The notes beneath the pieces were generated by a model. That model was not told the DNA's origin, did no database searches, and saw only the letters and a list, made by a program, of their open reading frames with translations. From the NCBI GenBank assembly GCA_033980235.1, contig CM067069.1, forward strand, positions 18,003,650 to 18,067,649: a stretch of DNA of 64,000 nt, in the 5' to 3' direction. Positions 35,175-47,912 of this stretch are shown piece after piece; position 1 is the stretch's first letter, and every line of letters starts with the position of its first letter. Made by a program: the position numbers and the translations under genes. The stretch is from Diadema setosum. Taxonomy: Eukaryota; Echinodermata; Echinoidea; Diadematoida; Diadematidae.

Positions 35175-35992
35175 ACTTAAACTAAAAAATACCATGTATG
35201 TTACTTTCTTTCATTCTCGGCGTTTTGAAGGGGCTGGAAAGCAAGCTCTTTTTGAGTAGGGTCCAAAGTTCAGCCAATCGGTTATTGCAGCCTTTTATTT
35301 ACTTTCTTCCCTTCTTTCTTTTCAATTGGGGATGTTGTCTCAATAAGAAAGCATGTTGTATTTCCTTTTTTGTCACGGAAATGATGCCAGATGTCAATGA
35401 AATCGAATAACCTGATCTGATTAAAATTCTGGCTGAATAACAGACCGGGGGAAAACACGCACTTAATGACCTTTAAGCCAGGTATTCACTCCTCCGTTGA
35501 TTTCTCCCATAAGGAACAGAATCAATAATGATCTGCCTAGTGCGGATGTGCATTGACCTTTGGAGGGGCTGTGTAACAATACACTAGTCATTTACGTCGC
35601 AACTAGCCGATCTGTTGCTTATAATAACCCGTATGTTAGCTGCAATAAAAAGAATAACAACAAGGAGGAATCCAGACTGTTGATGTATCATTTTAGGACA
35701 TTACAACAAAGAAGGCCATGATAAAATGCACTCTGCAATTTGCAGTCTGTCGTATATCATATTCAATACACATTGGTCGAATTCTATTTATTGCCTTTCA
35801 ATTGTCATCAGCCGCTTTGTATCAGGCTAGTCTCATTTGCTATCTCACCTGAGCATTTCAGTAAACATGAGTAAATGTCATAATCATACTAGACGCCTTC
35901 GTATTTGATACATTTTGTCAGGTTAGTGGACTGCTACCTCTTTGCTTCATCTTATTTTTTGTCTTTTATCCAGATTCCCTCTTCCTGGTTAA
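35175..35992. other. Intergenic, no feature seen
   Basis: No supported exon, RNA gene or repeat recognised. Short open frames show no family resemblance. Confidence 0.5.
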
Positions 35993-36369
35993 AGAGAACA
36001 TATAGTTTTGGTTGAGACCTAACTTCAGGTTTGTAACATTTTCGGTGAGATAATGAGAAACCTCTCATGAAATATGAAAGAACATGTAATTTCAAGAGGG
36101 ATGCAACGTTTATTTGATGAAAATCGTTTTCAAAATGGTTGAGATATCCAAAAAAGAGCATTCCTAATAAAAAACGGGACCACCTTTTATTAGGATCGCT
36201 TTGTTTTACTTTGTTTTTGCATGTCTCAGCCATTCCAAAACCGATTTTCGTAAAACTTTAAAATTCCTCTTAAAGTGGTATGCTCTGTTCTGTTTCATAA
36301 GTGGTTTCTTGGTATTTCACAAAAAGTCAAAAGTCCCATTCTCATCTCCACCAACAATATACAATCCCT
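35993..36369. mobile_element. TTAA foldback MITE, second copy
   Basis: TTAA-bounded, starts AGAGAACATATAGTTTTGG and ends ACAATCCCT. The two halves are inverted around a GGGACCACC centre, the same family as 13844-14221. Confidence 0.75.
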
Positions 36370-36432
36370 TTAAATGATTCAATACCCTTACCTATTTAAA
36401 CATGCAGCCACAAGGTGTTTTCTACTGTATAA

Positions 36433-36436
<4 letters not shown>

Positions 36437-36479
<43 letters not shown>
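36437..36479. repeat. (CA)n microsatellite
   Basis: About 21 uninterrupted AC/CA units, followed by a short TGTG and G run near 36503-36520. Confidence 0.95.
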
Positions 36480-36480
<1 letters not shown>

Positions 36481-36520
36481 TATGTTGTACATGTCCATTG
36501 CGTGTGTGTGGGGGGGGGGG

Positions 36521-37813
36521 GTAGTAAGATTTTACAACACCTTTGATCGTAAAGAGGCCTGTGGACTAATGAAGAGATGGTCTCTGTAAATGTTCAAAGT
36601 GGAAGTAAATGTGCAAATATTAAACCGTTCTGTCACCAGTCTTAATTAAAGAGCCCCTGAATATTATTTTAGGTTTATTTAAGCACAATACCATGTACAA
36701 GTATTCCACGCATTTACTCCTCCGCCCCCCCCCCCCTTTCCCTCTCTTGAATGCTCATTCCTACTCTCCATGTTTCTACCTCTCTTTTGTTCCTATCTTC
36801 GTTGGGAAGGGGGCACACCACAACTTTTGTCTTTCAACCTTTTAGTCAGTCTCTTTCAATGCAGTACAAATATATTTCCTGCATTCAGCAGAAATTTATT
36901 TCAACAACGCAGTTGAATTGTCATAATTTGGCACTCATCAGATGTATACTGATACAGAAATATGTAATTATACCCTTATTATTATTTTAACAGTCCTTAA
37001 TGGAGTCTCCACATTCAGTTCATCTAATTGTTTTCTTTCTGATTTTCACAACATAAAATATTGAAAATACCATGAACAATCTTCTGGACATTATCAGAAA
37101 TACAATGGAAACTGGAAGGACTGGAGTTCAATACTGATGGCATGAGACTTAAACTAACACAAAATGAGACATCTGAATTTGTATAATATCCACTTAGCTT
37201 TGACTGTTTTGTATGAAGTCCTGAGGGAAATCTTCCCCTAAAACAAGCTGTACTCACTGAAAGACTACAGACTGTTGAAAACCTGAGTGAAATTGGACAA
37301 CGGTAGCAAGATATATGTCTATTATATCATCTCATAATCTGTCCTATTCGGGAAGTGGAAAACCTCCATTCGACATCAAGTAATTATTGGACAAAGATGA
37401 ACAATTTTTCTGCTTCTGACAGTCAACAGCGTGAGGGTTGAGTTATATTCAAGACAAATTACTGGGGCGGGGGGGGGGGGGGGTTAAACACAGTTCTCAG
37501 GGTGATCGTTTCAAAAATTCATGCAGCACGAACATGGGAACTTGCTACCTTGTCCTCTCCATTTTATCCCATTCTTATGAGCAACCATACACCTTATTAT
37601 CATGATGTGGTAAATGTCCGCTACAACTGCTATAAAGCAGTCGTGCAACGATACCAACTAAAGACTGGGGAAAGCATGTGTACAAAATTCTGATACATAT
37701 GTACAAAAATTATTTCGTCATGAATGCAATTCTTCAAACACATCTGAAAATGACCTCAGTGAAAGATACGACATATTACAGATTTTCATAAAGATTAAAA
37801 AAAAAAATCAGTA
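36521..37813. other. Intergenic, no gene seen
   Basis: AT-rich sequence with a C run near 36726-36736 and a G run near 37466-37482. No coding signal I can support. Confidence 0.5.
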
Positions 37814-37817
37814 TTAA

Positions 37818-38196
37818 AGGGTGTGTACAGTTCTGGTCGAGGTGAGGATTTAGCTTTTAACGTTTTGCAAGAAACCACTCTATGAGATGTCAAAGAGCAT
37901 GCAGTTCTAAGGGGTATCAAAAGTTTATTCAATGAAAATCGGTTTCGAAATGGCTGAGATATCCAAAAACAAGGTGAAACAAAGAGATCCTAATAAAGTT
38001 GTGGCATGTCGCCTTTTATTATTAGCACTTATTTGAATATCTCAGCCATTTGAAAAACCAATTTTCATCAAATAAACGTTGACTCCTTCTTAAACTTACA
38101 TGCTCTTTCATATTTCATAAGAGGCTTTTCATTATCTCACCTAGTAATGTTCAAAACATGAATCCCCACTTCAACCAGTTATACTGTACAGTCCCT
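37818..38196. mobile_element. TTAA foldback MITE, third copy
   Basis: TTAA at 37814-37817 and 38197-38200. Ends GGGTGTGTACAGTTCTGG and the inverse ATACTGTACAGTCCCT. Internal arms share ATTTGATGAAAAT-type sequence with the other copies. Confidence 0.75.
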
Positions 38197-38840
38197 TTAA
38201 GCAACTGCCACCTTACAACAACAAACTGAAGGAAAACATAAATTGAAATTGAGCTCAAACTTACAGCAGCACAACTGGAATGCCAACAAAGTAAAGTGTA
38301 TTGTCACTCCTGCATACAATCTATATCAAGGACCCTGTAAATATCTAACATATTATGCTCTTTCTTTCATATTTGTAGAGCTCCATTATCCTTTTTTATT
38401 ATCATCCTTGACCATTTAACCTTGACAACCTTACCCACGTGGTATAAGCAAACACAACAGGACGCTTTGCAACACTCATGTTAGGGGCAAGAAGCATCTG
38501 ATAAGTTGATAAGAAATCAAACAGCGTAAACACAATGTCATTGACTTTAGAATTTCACCTTTGCAGTGTTTGGTACCCTGAATCAATATTGACACTCTGA
38601 CAGTACAGAACAATGCATCAGAATGACAATTCTCACCTTGCTTCATTTGTTTTGTATTCATTTAACCAAGGAAAAAATGGACTACCACAATTAAAGCTTA
38701 AGTTAATCATACCCTCGACCCTCATGTCTACAGGTTTACACAACCCCAGAACGAAACAATATTAGTTTTCCTACTAAGACGAGTTAAGTGATTGCTGCCT
38801 TATCATATCACTTCCTTCAACTGTCCAAAACTAGATCTGA

Positions 38841-40287
38841 CTAGAAATGTCGCTTTGGCGACTGGTATGCCTCCGCCATAATGCATGATTTTCCCAATAG
38901 GTCTAGATAGTACATGTGGACACTGTGTGATTACATTTCCACAAAATTGGCAAAATATTGGAATGACAAGTTTGTCACAAATGTGTTGAATGTTCACCTT
39001 CCTTGACATAGGTTTAATTGGATGAATAAGAGAGCATGTATCTAGGGATTTAAGGACTTTAACTTGACTTTGACCCATTCATACATTTAGGCATTGAGTA
39101 ATTTTCAAGGTACAGGTGTGGAGAAAAAGTGCAAATTCTGAATTGAATAGTAAATTGTTACCATTTTCATCTGGCCCTTGACCCTAAAATTCATAAGATA
39201 ATTACTTTCAGGTAGAACATGCATAATATGTACTAAGTTTCAAGGTAACTTGAGCCACTTCCGAGATATGGAGGAAAAAGATAGTTCAGCACTTTCACTT
39301 GATCGTTGACCTTTTGACCTTTGAGGCAAAAAGAGAAAAAAAAAAAACTTTCCAGAGAATTTCTATTAGGTTACACATGCATACACCAAGTGTAAAAAAA
39401 TAACCCTGCTGGCATTGCATAAATATGAGGGTAATAGTAAAATTTTGAAGTCTTGCACTTGACCTTTGACCCCTGACCTTTGACCCCATGAACCCTACAT
39501 TCTCTAGATAATCACTTCCAGTCAGTACATGTGTATACTATGTTCCATGAAGATACCTTGAACAATTTTCCAAGGTACGGAGAAAAAAAAAAGAAGTTTT
39601 AATTTTCTTACTTGACCTTTTGACCTTTGAACTTTGACCTCATGACCCAAACTTTCACCAGAGAATCTTAATTGGGTAATACATGTATACACTAAGTTTC
39701 AAGAAAATATCTTCAGGCATTCAATAGATATGGTGGAAATAGTGAAATTTTATGTATTTGACCCTGACCTTTTGACCTTTGACCTTTGACCTCATGATCC
39801 AAACTTTCACCAGAGAATCTTAATTGGGTAATACATGTATACACTAAGTTTCAAGAAAATCTCTTCAGGCATTCAATAGATATGTCGGAAATAGTGAAAT
39901 TTTATGTATTTGACCCTGACCTTTTGACCTTTGACCTTTGACCTCATGACCCAAACTTTCACCAGAGAATCTTAATTGGGTAATACATGTATACACTAAG
40001 TTTCAAGAAAATATCTTCAGGCATTCAATAGATATGTTGGAAATAGTGACATTTTATGTATTTGACCTTGACCTTTTGACCTTTGACCTTGAGCATGTGC
40101 ACCAAAAAGTTGATAGGCACAACTTCACCCCCTAATACACATACATGCCAAGTTTCATTAGGATACCTCAACAGGTTTCGATAGTTACCTTGTCCACAAA
40201 ATTCATTACGGACGGACGGAAGGACGGACGGACGGACGGACAACCCGAAAACATAATGCCTCCGGCACCACTTCGTGGCGGAGGCAT
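38841..40287 (-). mobile_element. Helentron/HINE-like element family 2, with TGACCTTT arrays
   Basis: Read on the - strand, it starts TTATGCCTCCGCCACGAAG, has a GTCCGT tetramer-like array, and ends with the inverted subterminal GGCGGAGGCATACC, a 5-bp stem hairpin (GTCGC, CAAA, GCGAC), ATTT, then CTAG and T. This is the same architecture as the copy 1 intron element. The middle has three or more tandem units of about 130-145 bp with gaccttttgacctttgacc (about 39600-40090). No coding capacity. A second copy is at 55225-56304. Confidence 0.55.
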
Positions 40288-42339
40288 AATAATATTTGCA
40301 GATGAATGACCGCACTCTGAAATGACCTTAGGCAATAACAATGATTGCACTTCATTGCAAACAAGCCAAGTACTATTGACTGTTCACACTGGCTTCATTA
40401 ACTGGGAGCTGGCAAAGAACCCATACTGGATTGAAGTGCCTAATTTTGCACTTCTTTTCACACATACATCTTTACATACAAATGCAAGGAATGTACAATT
40501 TGTAATTCTCCTCAAAGATGAGAATTTGACTTAAAATATTCAGCCGTGACATTTTGACAGGGCCTTCATATTGCAGCTAAACTGTTATAAATCAGTCAAT
40601 ATGGGGCATACACTTGCTAATCATACATTTGTGTGAATCTACGACATACCTTCAAAATCAATAGTATGTCTAGTTAAGAGCGAGAAGCATGCTATCATCA
40701 AGAATTTTGCAATAATCTTTGGCAACGGTCTTTAGCTCAAATTTTAGCTGCTCTACACTGCAGCGAACAAAAGCAGTTCATGATTATAATCTTTGTTGCT
40801 TTGCACTGTGCTACTCCACGCTGGAAGCAGCATAAACAGTTTGCCGAGTAGATCGGCTTGATATACATTGACATAAACATGATAAGGATTTCAAATAATA
40901 CAATTCTGCATTTACTTTTTATTCCATGTTTCAGTCCAAAATCCTGAATCATGCAAATACCATGTAGCTTTCCTAAAAGCAATGACAGTTCGTGTAATCA
41001 TAACACATGAGCATTGTATCAAATATTGAAATGATAGGTGGTGTAAAATGGTTCAACAAATAATACTTTTGACTCCAATAAAAACAACAGATATGTAATG
41101 ATGCTTTTTTTTTCTTTTGTTGTTGTTGTTTGTTTCCAGGCAAGATAAGGTTCCTTTAAAACATAAATATACAAATGTAGGTACAATGTATTCCATGATA
41201 CATTCTGAGTCACAAGACCTTCCATGAAAACATTACAATGATTTCTATATTATGGTTATATTCTTGGTGACTGATTCTTAATGTTTTCATGGAAAACTGA
41301 ACTGAGCTCCCACTACAAAAGTACAGTAGTTTATAATATCACAATTTAGAAGAGGGTAAAATTTGCATATAAATGGAAACATGAAAAAACCAATCCTTTC
41401 TTTCAACCATCTATTCCAAGAAACCACATTTCTGTTGCTTGATTCTGTAGGTAATGATATCATTTCATCTTTAATTACCAGCACTTCACAAAGTTGACTA
41501 AAAACTAATCATTCATTTCAGTACTATGTTTTTCATATGTGGTTCTTTATTTTTGTGCGAAATGACCTAAAGAATCCATAAATTCCTAATCTTTAAACTG
41601 ATCTTTAATTGGTTAATACATTTTGGAAGAGTAAAGTTGATATTTTTCTCTCAGACTGGTAAATATTTAGTTCTCTTTACTGCTTTTGACACAGTTAATG
41701 AATAAAAACACTTCCATTTTTGTCTTTCTCCCAATTACCAGTTAGTGAGGCTGAGTTGATAATTATTGCGGCAAAATTAACCCAGGATCTGATGGGTCAA
41801 AGTCCTACATTTGATTGACATCCACATCAATGTATCTGCAATTAATTGTTAATTTATGGAAATACATGTACAGTCATATCCATTGCAAATGCAAACAAAG
41901 CATGGATAGGCAGACTTCATTCAGCACTGTTTACTCATATCAGTGTGATCATCAAGTACTTGATGCAGTTCGTAAGTCACTCAAACATTTTGATAAAAAG
42001 AGGAGACTTTGACTCTTTGTACCTGGCATATCCTTGTTCTGCCAAACTTTGGATTCTATAAATGACAGGGCAGCATTTAATAATTCATTTTGGTTGAATT
42101 CACTTCCATGGAATTTGCAGCTTGTATTACCTTGAATTAAAAAACAAAGAGGAATATCATGAAATAATACACTTCACATTTTTCTTCTCTATTCAATATT
42201 CAATATTCAATATTTAATATTAACTATTCAAAATGAAAAAAGCATCCAAATGTTGCTCTTTTCCAGAGTCCATATTTTCATAAAATAAAAACAAAAATGA
42301 TTGTCAGAAGAGTACCATGGATTGCAAAATCACACAGTT
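40288..42339. other. Intergenic or HDHD3 3' UTR, no other feature seen
   Basis: No repeat or exon recognised. A TTTATT (AATAAA on the - strand) near 41546 could end the HDHD3 transcript, which would give a roughly 0.8 kb 3' UTR; unproven. Confidence 0.4.
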
Positions 42340-43068
42340 TTAAGGCATCTTGAAAATCTTTGTCTCCAAATCAGAGATATCAGACAGTATGTGGTCCTTA
42401 CTGATATCAGGCCAATTCTCCTCGGTGGAACCTTTGCGATCCACCAAGTAGGCATCCATTCCAACTGCTTTGGCCCCAAAGTAGTCCAATTCAACATTGT
42501 CGCCAATGTGGGCACACAACGCTGGATCAATAGCAAGCCTGTCCAGGGCTAGACGAAAAAATGCCGCATCGGGTTTCTCGCATTTCATTTCCGATGATGA
42601 GAGGATGAATGCAAAGTGTGGAGCTAGGTCCAAGGACTGCAGCACACTCATCAACCTTTCGTCATTATTTGACAAGACTCCGAGCGCGACTCCATTCCTG
42701 TTAAGAAACGTCAGCATCTCTTTCACCTCAGGGAACGTCTCCCACGTCTGACTAGTGCTGAAGTCCTGGTACAGCTTGGAGGATATCTTAGCAAGGATAC
42801 CTTCCTTCAGAGTGTAGCCGGCCGTGAGAAATGTGCGGGATATAACGTCGGTCCACCACTGCTCAGGAGTGAGGCCTGTGGTGGCCCCAAAGTTTGGGTG
42901 AACCGCCACCTGTTCCTTGTAGGCCGCACGAAAGCCACGGTTCAGGTCGGGTACCTTGGCCTCCACCCCAAACATCTTGGCAACCCTGCGATAGTGGTCC
43001 CCGGCCGTGTTCCGGACTTGAATCAGTGTATTGTTCACATCAAAAGTGAGCAGCCTGTAGCGGAGCAT
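42340..43068 (-). CDS. HDHD3: HDHD3-like haloacid dehalogenase-family protein
   Basis: Single-exon 242-aa ORF matching HAD-like hydrolase domain-containing protein 3 in length and layout. HAD motif I is at 10-14 (DVNNT, nucleophile Asp10). An HDHD3-like cap region with LTPEQWWTDVISRTF (66-80) and LYQDFS follows. Motif II Ser133 lies in VLSNN, motif III Lys165 in EKPD, and motif IV in GDNVELD (189-195). Motif I lacks the second Asp usual in HAD phosphatases (Asn12 instead); HDHD3 proteins, as I recall, also deviate here, so phosphatase activity is doubtful. Substrate unknown. The Met is followed directly by conserved RLLTFDV, and a ttctag sits 18 nt upstream, so a 5' UTR intron is possible. 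It points away from POFUT1. Confidence 0.9.
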   Translation of the reverse strand: MLRYRLLTFDVNNTLIQVRNTAGDHYRRVAKMFGVEAKVPDLNRGFRAAYKEQVAVHPNFGATTGLTPEQWWTDVISRTFLTAGYTLKEGILAKISSKLYQDFSTSQTWETFPEVKEMLTFLNRNGVALGVLSNNDERLMSVLQSLDLAPHFAFILSSSEMKCEKPDAAFFRLALDRLAIDPALCAHIGDNVELDYFGAKAVGMDAYLVDRKGSTEENWPDISKDHILSDISDLETKIFKMP

Positions 43069-43945
43069 CTTTGGGACTTGATTTGTCTAGAACGCTAGGC
43101 CCCCAGGTCCTTGTCCAACAGCAAGAAATGTTTTGCAATGCCAGGTCTAGTTACTTCACATGCTGGGTACCTGCATTCAGAGGAAAATGATGAAAAGAAA
43201 GTTGATTGTGATGAAACTGGCGATATCAAAGTGATACATCACATTCTAGAACAATCAGATCCAACAAAGTTGAGAAAAGACAGTTTGTTAGCTTGGAATT
43301 ATCCACAGAAATGTTTATCACTGTGCAATGCACATGACTAAACATGATTTTCTTCAAATCCTTAATTTGAAAAGGATCAGCTATCTTATTATGCCTATAC
43401 CGGTTACCATTAGTATCCTTGCATTTTAGCAGCATTATGAAGAGGACTTCTACCAAGCAAAGTCGAAACTGCATGAATCACAAGGATTACACATTTCCTG
43501 ATTTCACTCACATTTTAGCTGATCTGCTGCAGTGGATTACTTTACAGTAGCTGTATCCACAATACCATCATACAGATGAAGTAGGCCTACATACATACAT
43601 TGTACATGTATTAATGACAAAAACTTTTAATTAACTTGTTAGTGATAATGTCAGCCACTTTCATTGGGAGAGCTGGAGAGAACAATTCAAAGCAATCCTG
43701 ATTGACGAACAGGCTCTGGCCTACAAGCTACATCGTCGTTGCTGAAAATTAAAAGACTGATATCAGATGTTATCTTCCTCTATAACTCGTTTAAGGGAAG
43801 TCAAAGGGTAGGGTCCTTGTACTGTATATTCCCTACAATGGACCAACTACACATCTACAACATTTAATTGCCACAAACTTGCCAGTCGAGAGGCTCAACT
43901 TACTGGAGTGCTCCAAGTACATCACATTCAATGATATAGACAACC

Positions 43946-44113
43946 AGGGGTGGATCCAAGAATTCCGTAAAGGGATTCGCCTTCACAAAATTAAAGGGGG
44001 GGGGGGGGGCACGCCCCACCTCCAACCCCTTTTTTTAAAATTTCTTTTGTTTTAACAAAAAATAAAGAGGGGGCACGTGCCCAGTGTGCCCCTCTCTGGA
44101 TCCACCACTGCAA
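43946..44113. mobile_element. CAGGGGTGGATCC-type MITE
   Basis: Starts CAGGGGTGGATCCAAG and ends with the inverse CTGGATCCACCACTG. G-run and C-rich interior with GGGGCACGTGCCC. Related to 2345-2470 and 21826-21895. Confidence 0.55.
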
Positions 44114-44221
44114 CCATAGATCTAGTGTTGTGTTTCATCTTGAACTTGAAACAAAAATAAAGATAAAGTAGATAGATCTATCTCACTTATTATGATCATG
44201 ACTGATGGTGATACACTACTT

Positions 44222-44369
44222 GACCGACAAGTACGTCTAAGGCGAAAAACTTCTCATTTATAATAATGACATTTGCTGGGACAGTTGTAAGTGAACACCT
44301 GACCCAGCAAATGTCATTACCGGTATTATAAATCAGAAGTTTTTCACCTTAGACATACTTGTTGGTCAA
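44222..44369. repeat. Foldback inverted repeat (about 148 bp)
   Basis: The left arm AAGTACGTCTAAGGCGAAAA to ATGACATTTGCTGGG is mirrored by CCCAGCAAATGTCAT to TTTTCACCTTAGACATACTT, about 60-bp arms with a short spacer (acagttgtaagtgaacacctga). Probably a small MITE; no clear target duplication. Confidence 0.6.
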
Positions 44370-44439
44370 ATACACTACCTGAATACGTAAGTGCATCATC
44401 AGTGCCAGATGTATTCTTCTTCTCTCTCTTATCCTTCTC

Positions 44440-45732
44440 TACTTGTCAAGTTCTTCCTTCGTAAAATTAGATAGCCAGGTCCTGCTTCAACCACTTCTAA
44501 AGCCAAAGACAAAGTCAAAGGGCAAGTGTATAAAAATTCCACGGCGCCGATTCTTGATTTTACTTGGTGATGCAAAGGGTAATTTTCGCAGACGACTGCT
44601 CAGTCTTTGTGGAAATGACAGCTGAAGAAAAAGGAGTGGTTGAGCAGCTCTCGCCAAGTGCCACAGCCTCTTTGGAAGATACGTACTGTGTGTCACGTCG
44701 ACAGGAAATAACAATGGTCGATCCTCAACACATCCACGTCCGTCCTCGTATAATGATGCGTACCGTGGTCGTCATCTGGTGGTTTAATACGTGGTTGTGT
44801 GTTGACTGTGGGTGAACAATGCGGCGGCGAGACCTAGCTAGGGCAAACGAATCATCATCTACGTTCAAACATTCCTTGAACTGCGTTCTAAATGATCAGG
44901 GCGAGACTCCGATATCTTTTCGATCTAAAACCTTGTCTCCCCTCTATGCCCATGATATGAGAAGAGAATAGCCAGCCTGACGTGACACTGCACTGCACTG
45001 ACTGCCGATCGATCTAGGCAGCTAGCTGCAGCCAAAGCCCCGGGCTTGCTGGCCGCTTGCTATATCAGCTGACTAGCAGCTCTCAGCTGACTAGCAGCTG
45101 CACTGCGCCGTACCTGTTGGCTCGGCATAGCGTAGACTCTTTCCGTCATCACGTAGTGCTGACCTTGGCCTTGGATTCAATTCATCTATCACTGCCCTGG
45201 CACTACAGAACACTGCCAACCGGAGCCCCGCCTTACCAGGTATGCTTCTTCGACTCCTCCTTAGCTAGCTCCATCCTCTTCTTCTTCTGCGTGTCATATT
45301 CAATTGTAATTGTGATTGTATCTTGCGACGTGGTTATCTCACCCGTGAGCGTGAGAGGAAGAAATCATTCACCGTGAAATACACGTAGCAGTAATCCCGC
45401 CTCAGTCCGACGCACCAATTTTTATGTTAGCTCTTCATCATCCATGATACTAGTACTGAGTGATAGTGGTCGACCATACACTATTACCGGTAGCTTACTA
45501 GTAATTTCGTAGTTTGATAGCTCAAGCTCAGTTGATCTGATGATTCAAGTCACATCAGGGGAGGTCTAAGGAGCATTTAATCGTCAAGAGGTTCAAGTAG
45601 CAGGTGCCGAAATAAGGATTCAAATAATCGAATAATTGTGGTAAAACGACATTTACTGCAGTGGCCAGTGCCCGTGGCAGTGCTAAAAGTAAACTTTAAA
45701 ACCCATCTAGGCCTATCTAGATGATAGATCTA
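44440..45732. other. Intergenic region upstream of HDHD3; possible promoter area
   Basis: Less AT-rich than its surroundings, with more CpG between about 44530 and 45130, including CAGCTGACTAGCAGCT repeated in tandem (about 45066-45100, E-box CAGCTG). Open frames on both strands resemble nothing I know. It may hold the HDHD3 transcription start; this is inference only. Confidence 0.3.
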
Positions 45733-46483
45733 TGTGTGACCCTGCATCACAAAACCAACAAAAAGTCGCCAGACATGGATTTTTGAAAGAGCAGACTCTA
45801 AGCTTTTATACAATGATGTAAATTTTATAGCTTAATCGAAATAGACTCTCCTAACTTATCTATAAAATATTGGAAAGAATGCACACACTCTGGAAAAGTG
45901 TGACTGTGAACCGAGAAAAGAAACTCTGAAGTACAGCCTATGCCTACTCTACAGGTTCTAACTTTATCTGTCTATTCAAGCACTCAATCTTTACCAAACC
46001 ATGCTAGCTGTGCGATGAATGGGACCAAAAACAGGATATAAACCACTGGAGCAACAACAATGAAGGGATTATTAGATTAAGTTCAAATTGAATATTCTCT
46101 ATTAACACATTCTGTCCATGATTAATGACAACTTTCCAAGCAGTACTAAACCCAGTAGCATTATCAGATTATTCCTTCAGAAGTTATCAGACTTGAAAGT
46201 GAAGAGTGTGCAAAGGATTATCAAGAAATGAAAAGGGGCCTCGACATACCTGATCTCACTACTTTACAAAAAAGGGTTGTAGAAAAAGTGCTGAAAATGC
46301 ACTTTCCCATTCATTTTATGATCCCAAACTGAAGAATAAATGTAGAAGAAGGGTACAAAGGTAGCTCTTTCAGAAAATATGAAGAACCTAATATTGTCTT
46401 CATTGACCCAGTTCACCTTTTTTGAAGCCTCACTTAAAATCAAGGGGTGCGACTTTTTGTTTGTTTTGTGGTGCACAGTCACA
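45733..46483. mobile_element. TA-flanked MITE with about 40-bp terminal inverted repeats
   Basis: Starts TGTGTGACCCTGCATCACAA and ends with the approximate inverse TTGTGGTGCACAGTCACA, extended inward by CAACAAAAAGTCGC and GCGACTTTTTGTTTG. TA on both sides (45731-45732, 46484-46485) suggests a Tc1/mariner-like target. 751 bp, no coding capacity. Confidence 0.65.
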
Positions 46484-46899
46484 TATATTTTATACCATGA
46501 GTACTGTCTCGTGCCAAGTATACTATAAATAATCAGTTTGCTAGAGAATTGATCTCTAGTGAGTAGAAACATGAACATTGCATGGTGTCACAATGTGTTT
46601 TGATACCGGGTAATTTGTTATCCACAAGATGCATTTTTAGATAGACCTTATGAATTATGTTACGGTAGTTGTTGTGTACCTTGTTTTGTCAAAAAACAAA
46701 AAAGACCCAAACACAAACTTGGTAAACTTACTGCTGGTATGGTTGAGGGGTCTAGATATCGCGCACGAAAATTTGAAATGCTCTTATAATAGAAGTTATT
46801 CCATAATCGTACCTGAATTTCTCAATGAATATCACGAAAATGCAGAAAAATCACCTCCCAGAATCTCCTGATGATACGATGACGGAGTAGTGCGCTGTC

Positions 46900-47152
46900 G
46901 CCGTTTGTATGTCAGACTTTTTTTTATGCGTTCACCTTCTCGGGGTATGTAAAGATCGCGCAGCTGCCCTATGTAGTTTCATGCGTGAAAGTGTCTGCCC
47001 CACTCTGCGGCTGAACGTGCTTCGGCTTTCGTAGAATATTATAAATGATCGATCGAACAAAATACGAATTCTATCGGCTACGATCATACGAACGAGACAA
47101 GCGAGACGACACGTCTTGGCTACAACATCCTTAAAAAAGATTTTAAGCTAAG
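46900..47152 (+). promoter_or_regulatory. Candidate POFUT1 promoter and non-coding first exon
   Basis: A CpG-richer stretch ends in a good donor, aagctaag-gtaggt at 47152/47153. The POFUT1 coding exon is preceded by an acceptor, ctttcaacag at 47893, 19 nt before the ATG, so a 5' UTR exon is expected. This is the best candidate I see; the exact start is unknown. Confidence 0.35.
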
Positions 47153-47912
47153 GTAGGTAAATTATAACGTAAAAAATTGGAAATTTAGTGAAAAATTTGT
47201 TCCAAAAAATTGGAAATTTAGTGAAAATTTTGTTTGAAATCTAAATTTCTTACCTGCTTCCTTCTCATTTTTAGCGGTTGTCAGGTATGTTTATTCCATG
47301 GGCGTATCGGCAAATTTTGCGCTTAGTCTTACGCGTATTAATGCTTGCTATACGCAGTTACGCTATGCGCGATCATTACGTCCCTGCGCGAGACCTAGTA
47401 CCCTTACTATACATCTAGGAAATTTGTGTGTGATGGCCACTCTAAAAATATTGAGCCCTGCATATTTTCTATGTTTTCATAATTTGGGTGGGACTGCATG
47501 AACATTGTTGAAAATTTCAGTTTACATCAAACATCATAACAAAGTTCTATACAAAATGGAGTACCGTTATCTGAACAGTTCAAATAAAAAAATGATAATG
47601 TCCATTTTTTTCAAGCAGGATCATATCAAAGAGGAAAATATATTTCCTCACAATACATAACAAGAAATACAGTAGGCCTATTTTTTTAAGATTATTAGTT
47701 ATCACATATATTTTAGTTGATATTTCTTTTCTTTTTTAGCAGCTTCAGTCTCAAATACTGGGTATCTCAAGTTGATTAGGATAGAATGATGCATCAGTTT
47801 TGTTTTTGTGTTTGATTTGTTCTTTTTGCATTTAAACTCTTCATTTAATGACTGTGTCACAGTGGCCTTGTGTGTTCTTTTGACTTTCAACAGGTGGTAC
47901 CACATCATAGCA

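Noticed and set aside
44443..44815. Overlapping ORFs on both strands in a GC-richer stretch
   Set aside because: No family resemblance, no splice context and no paralog to compare; described only as a possible promoter area.
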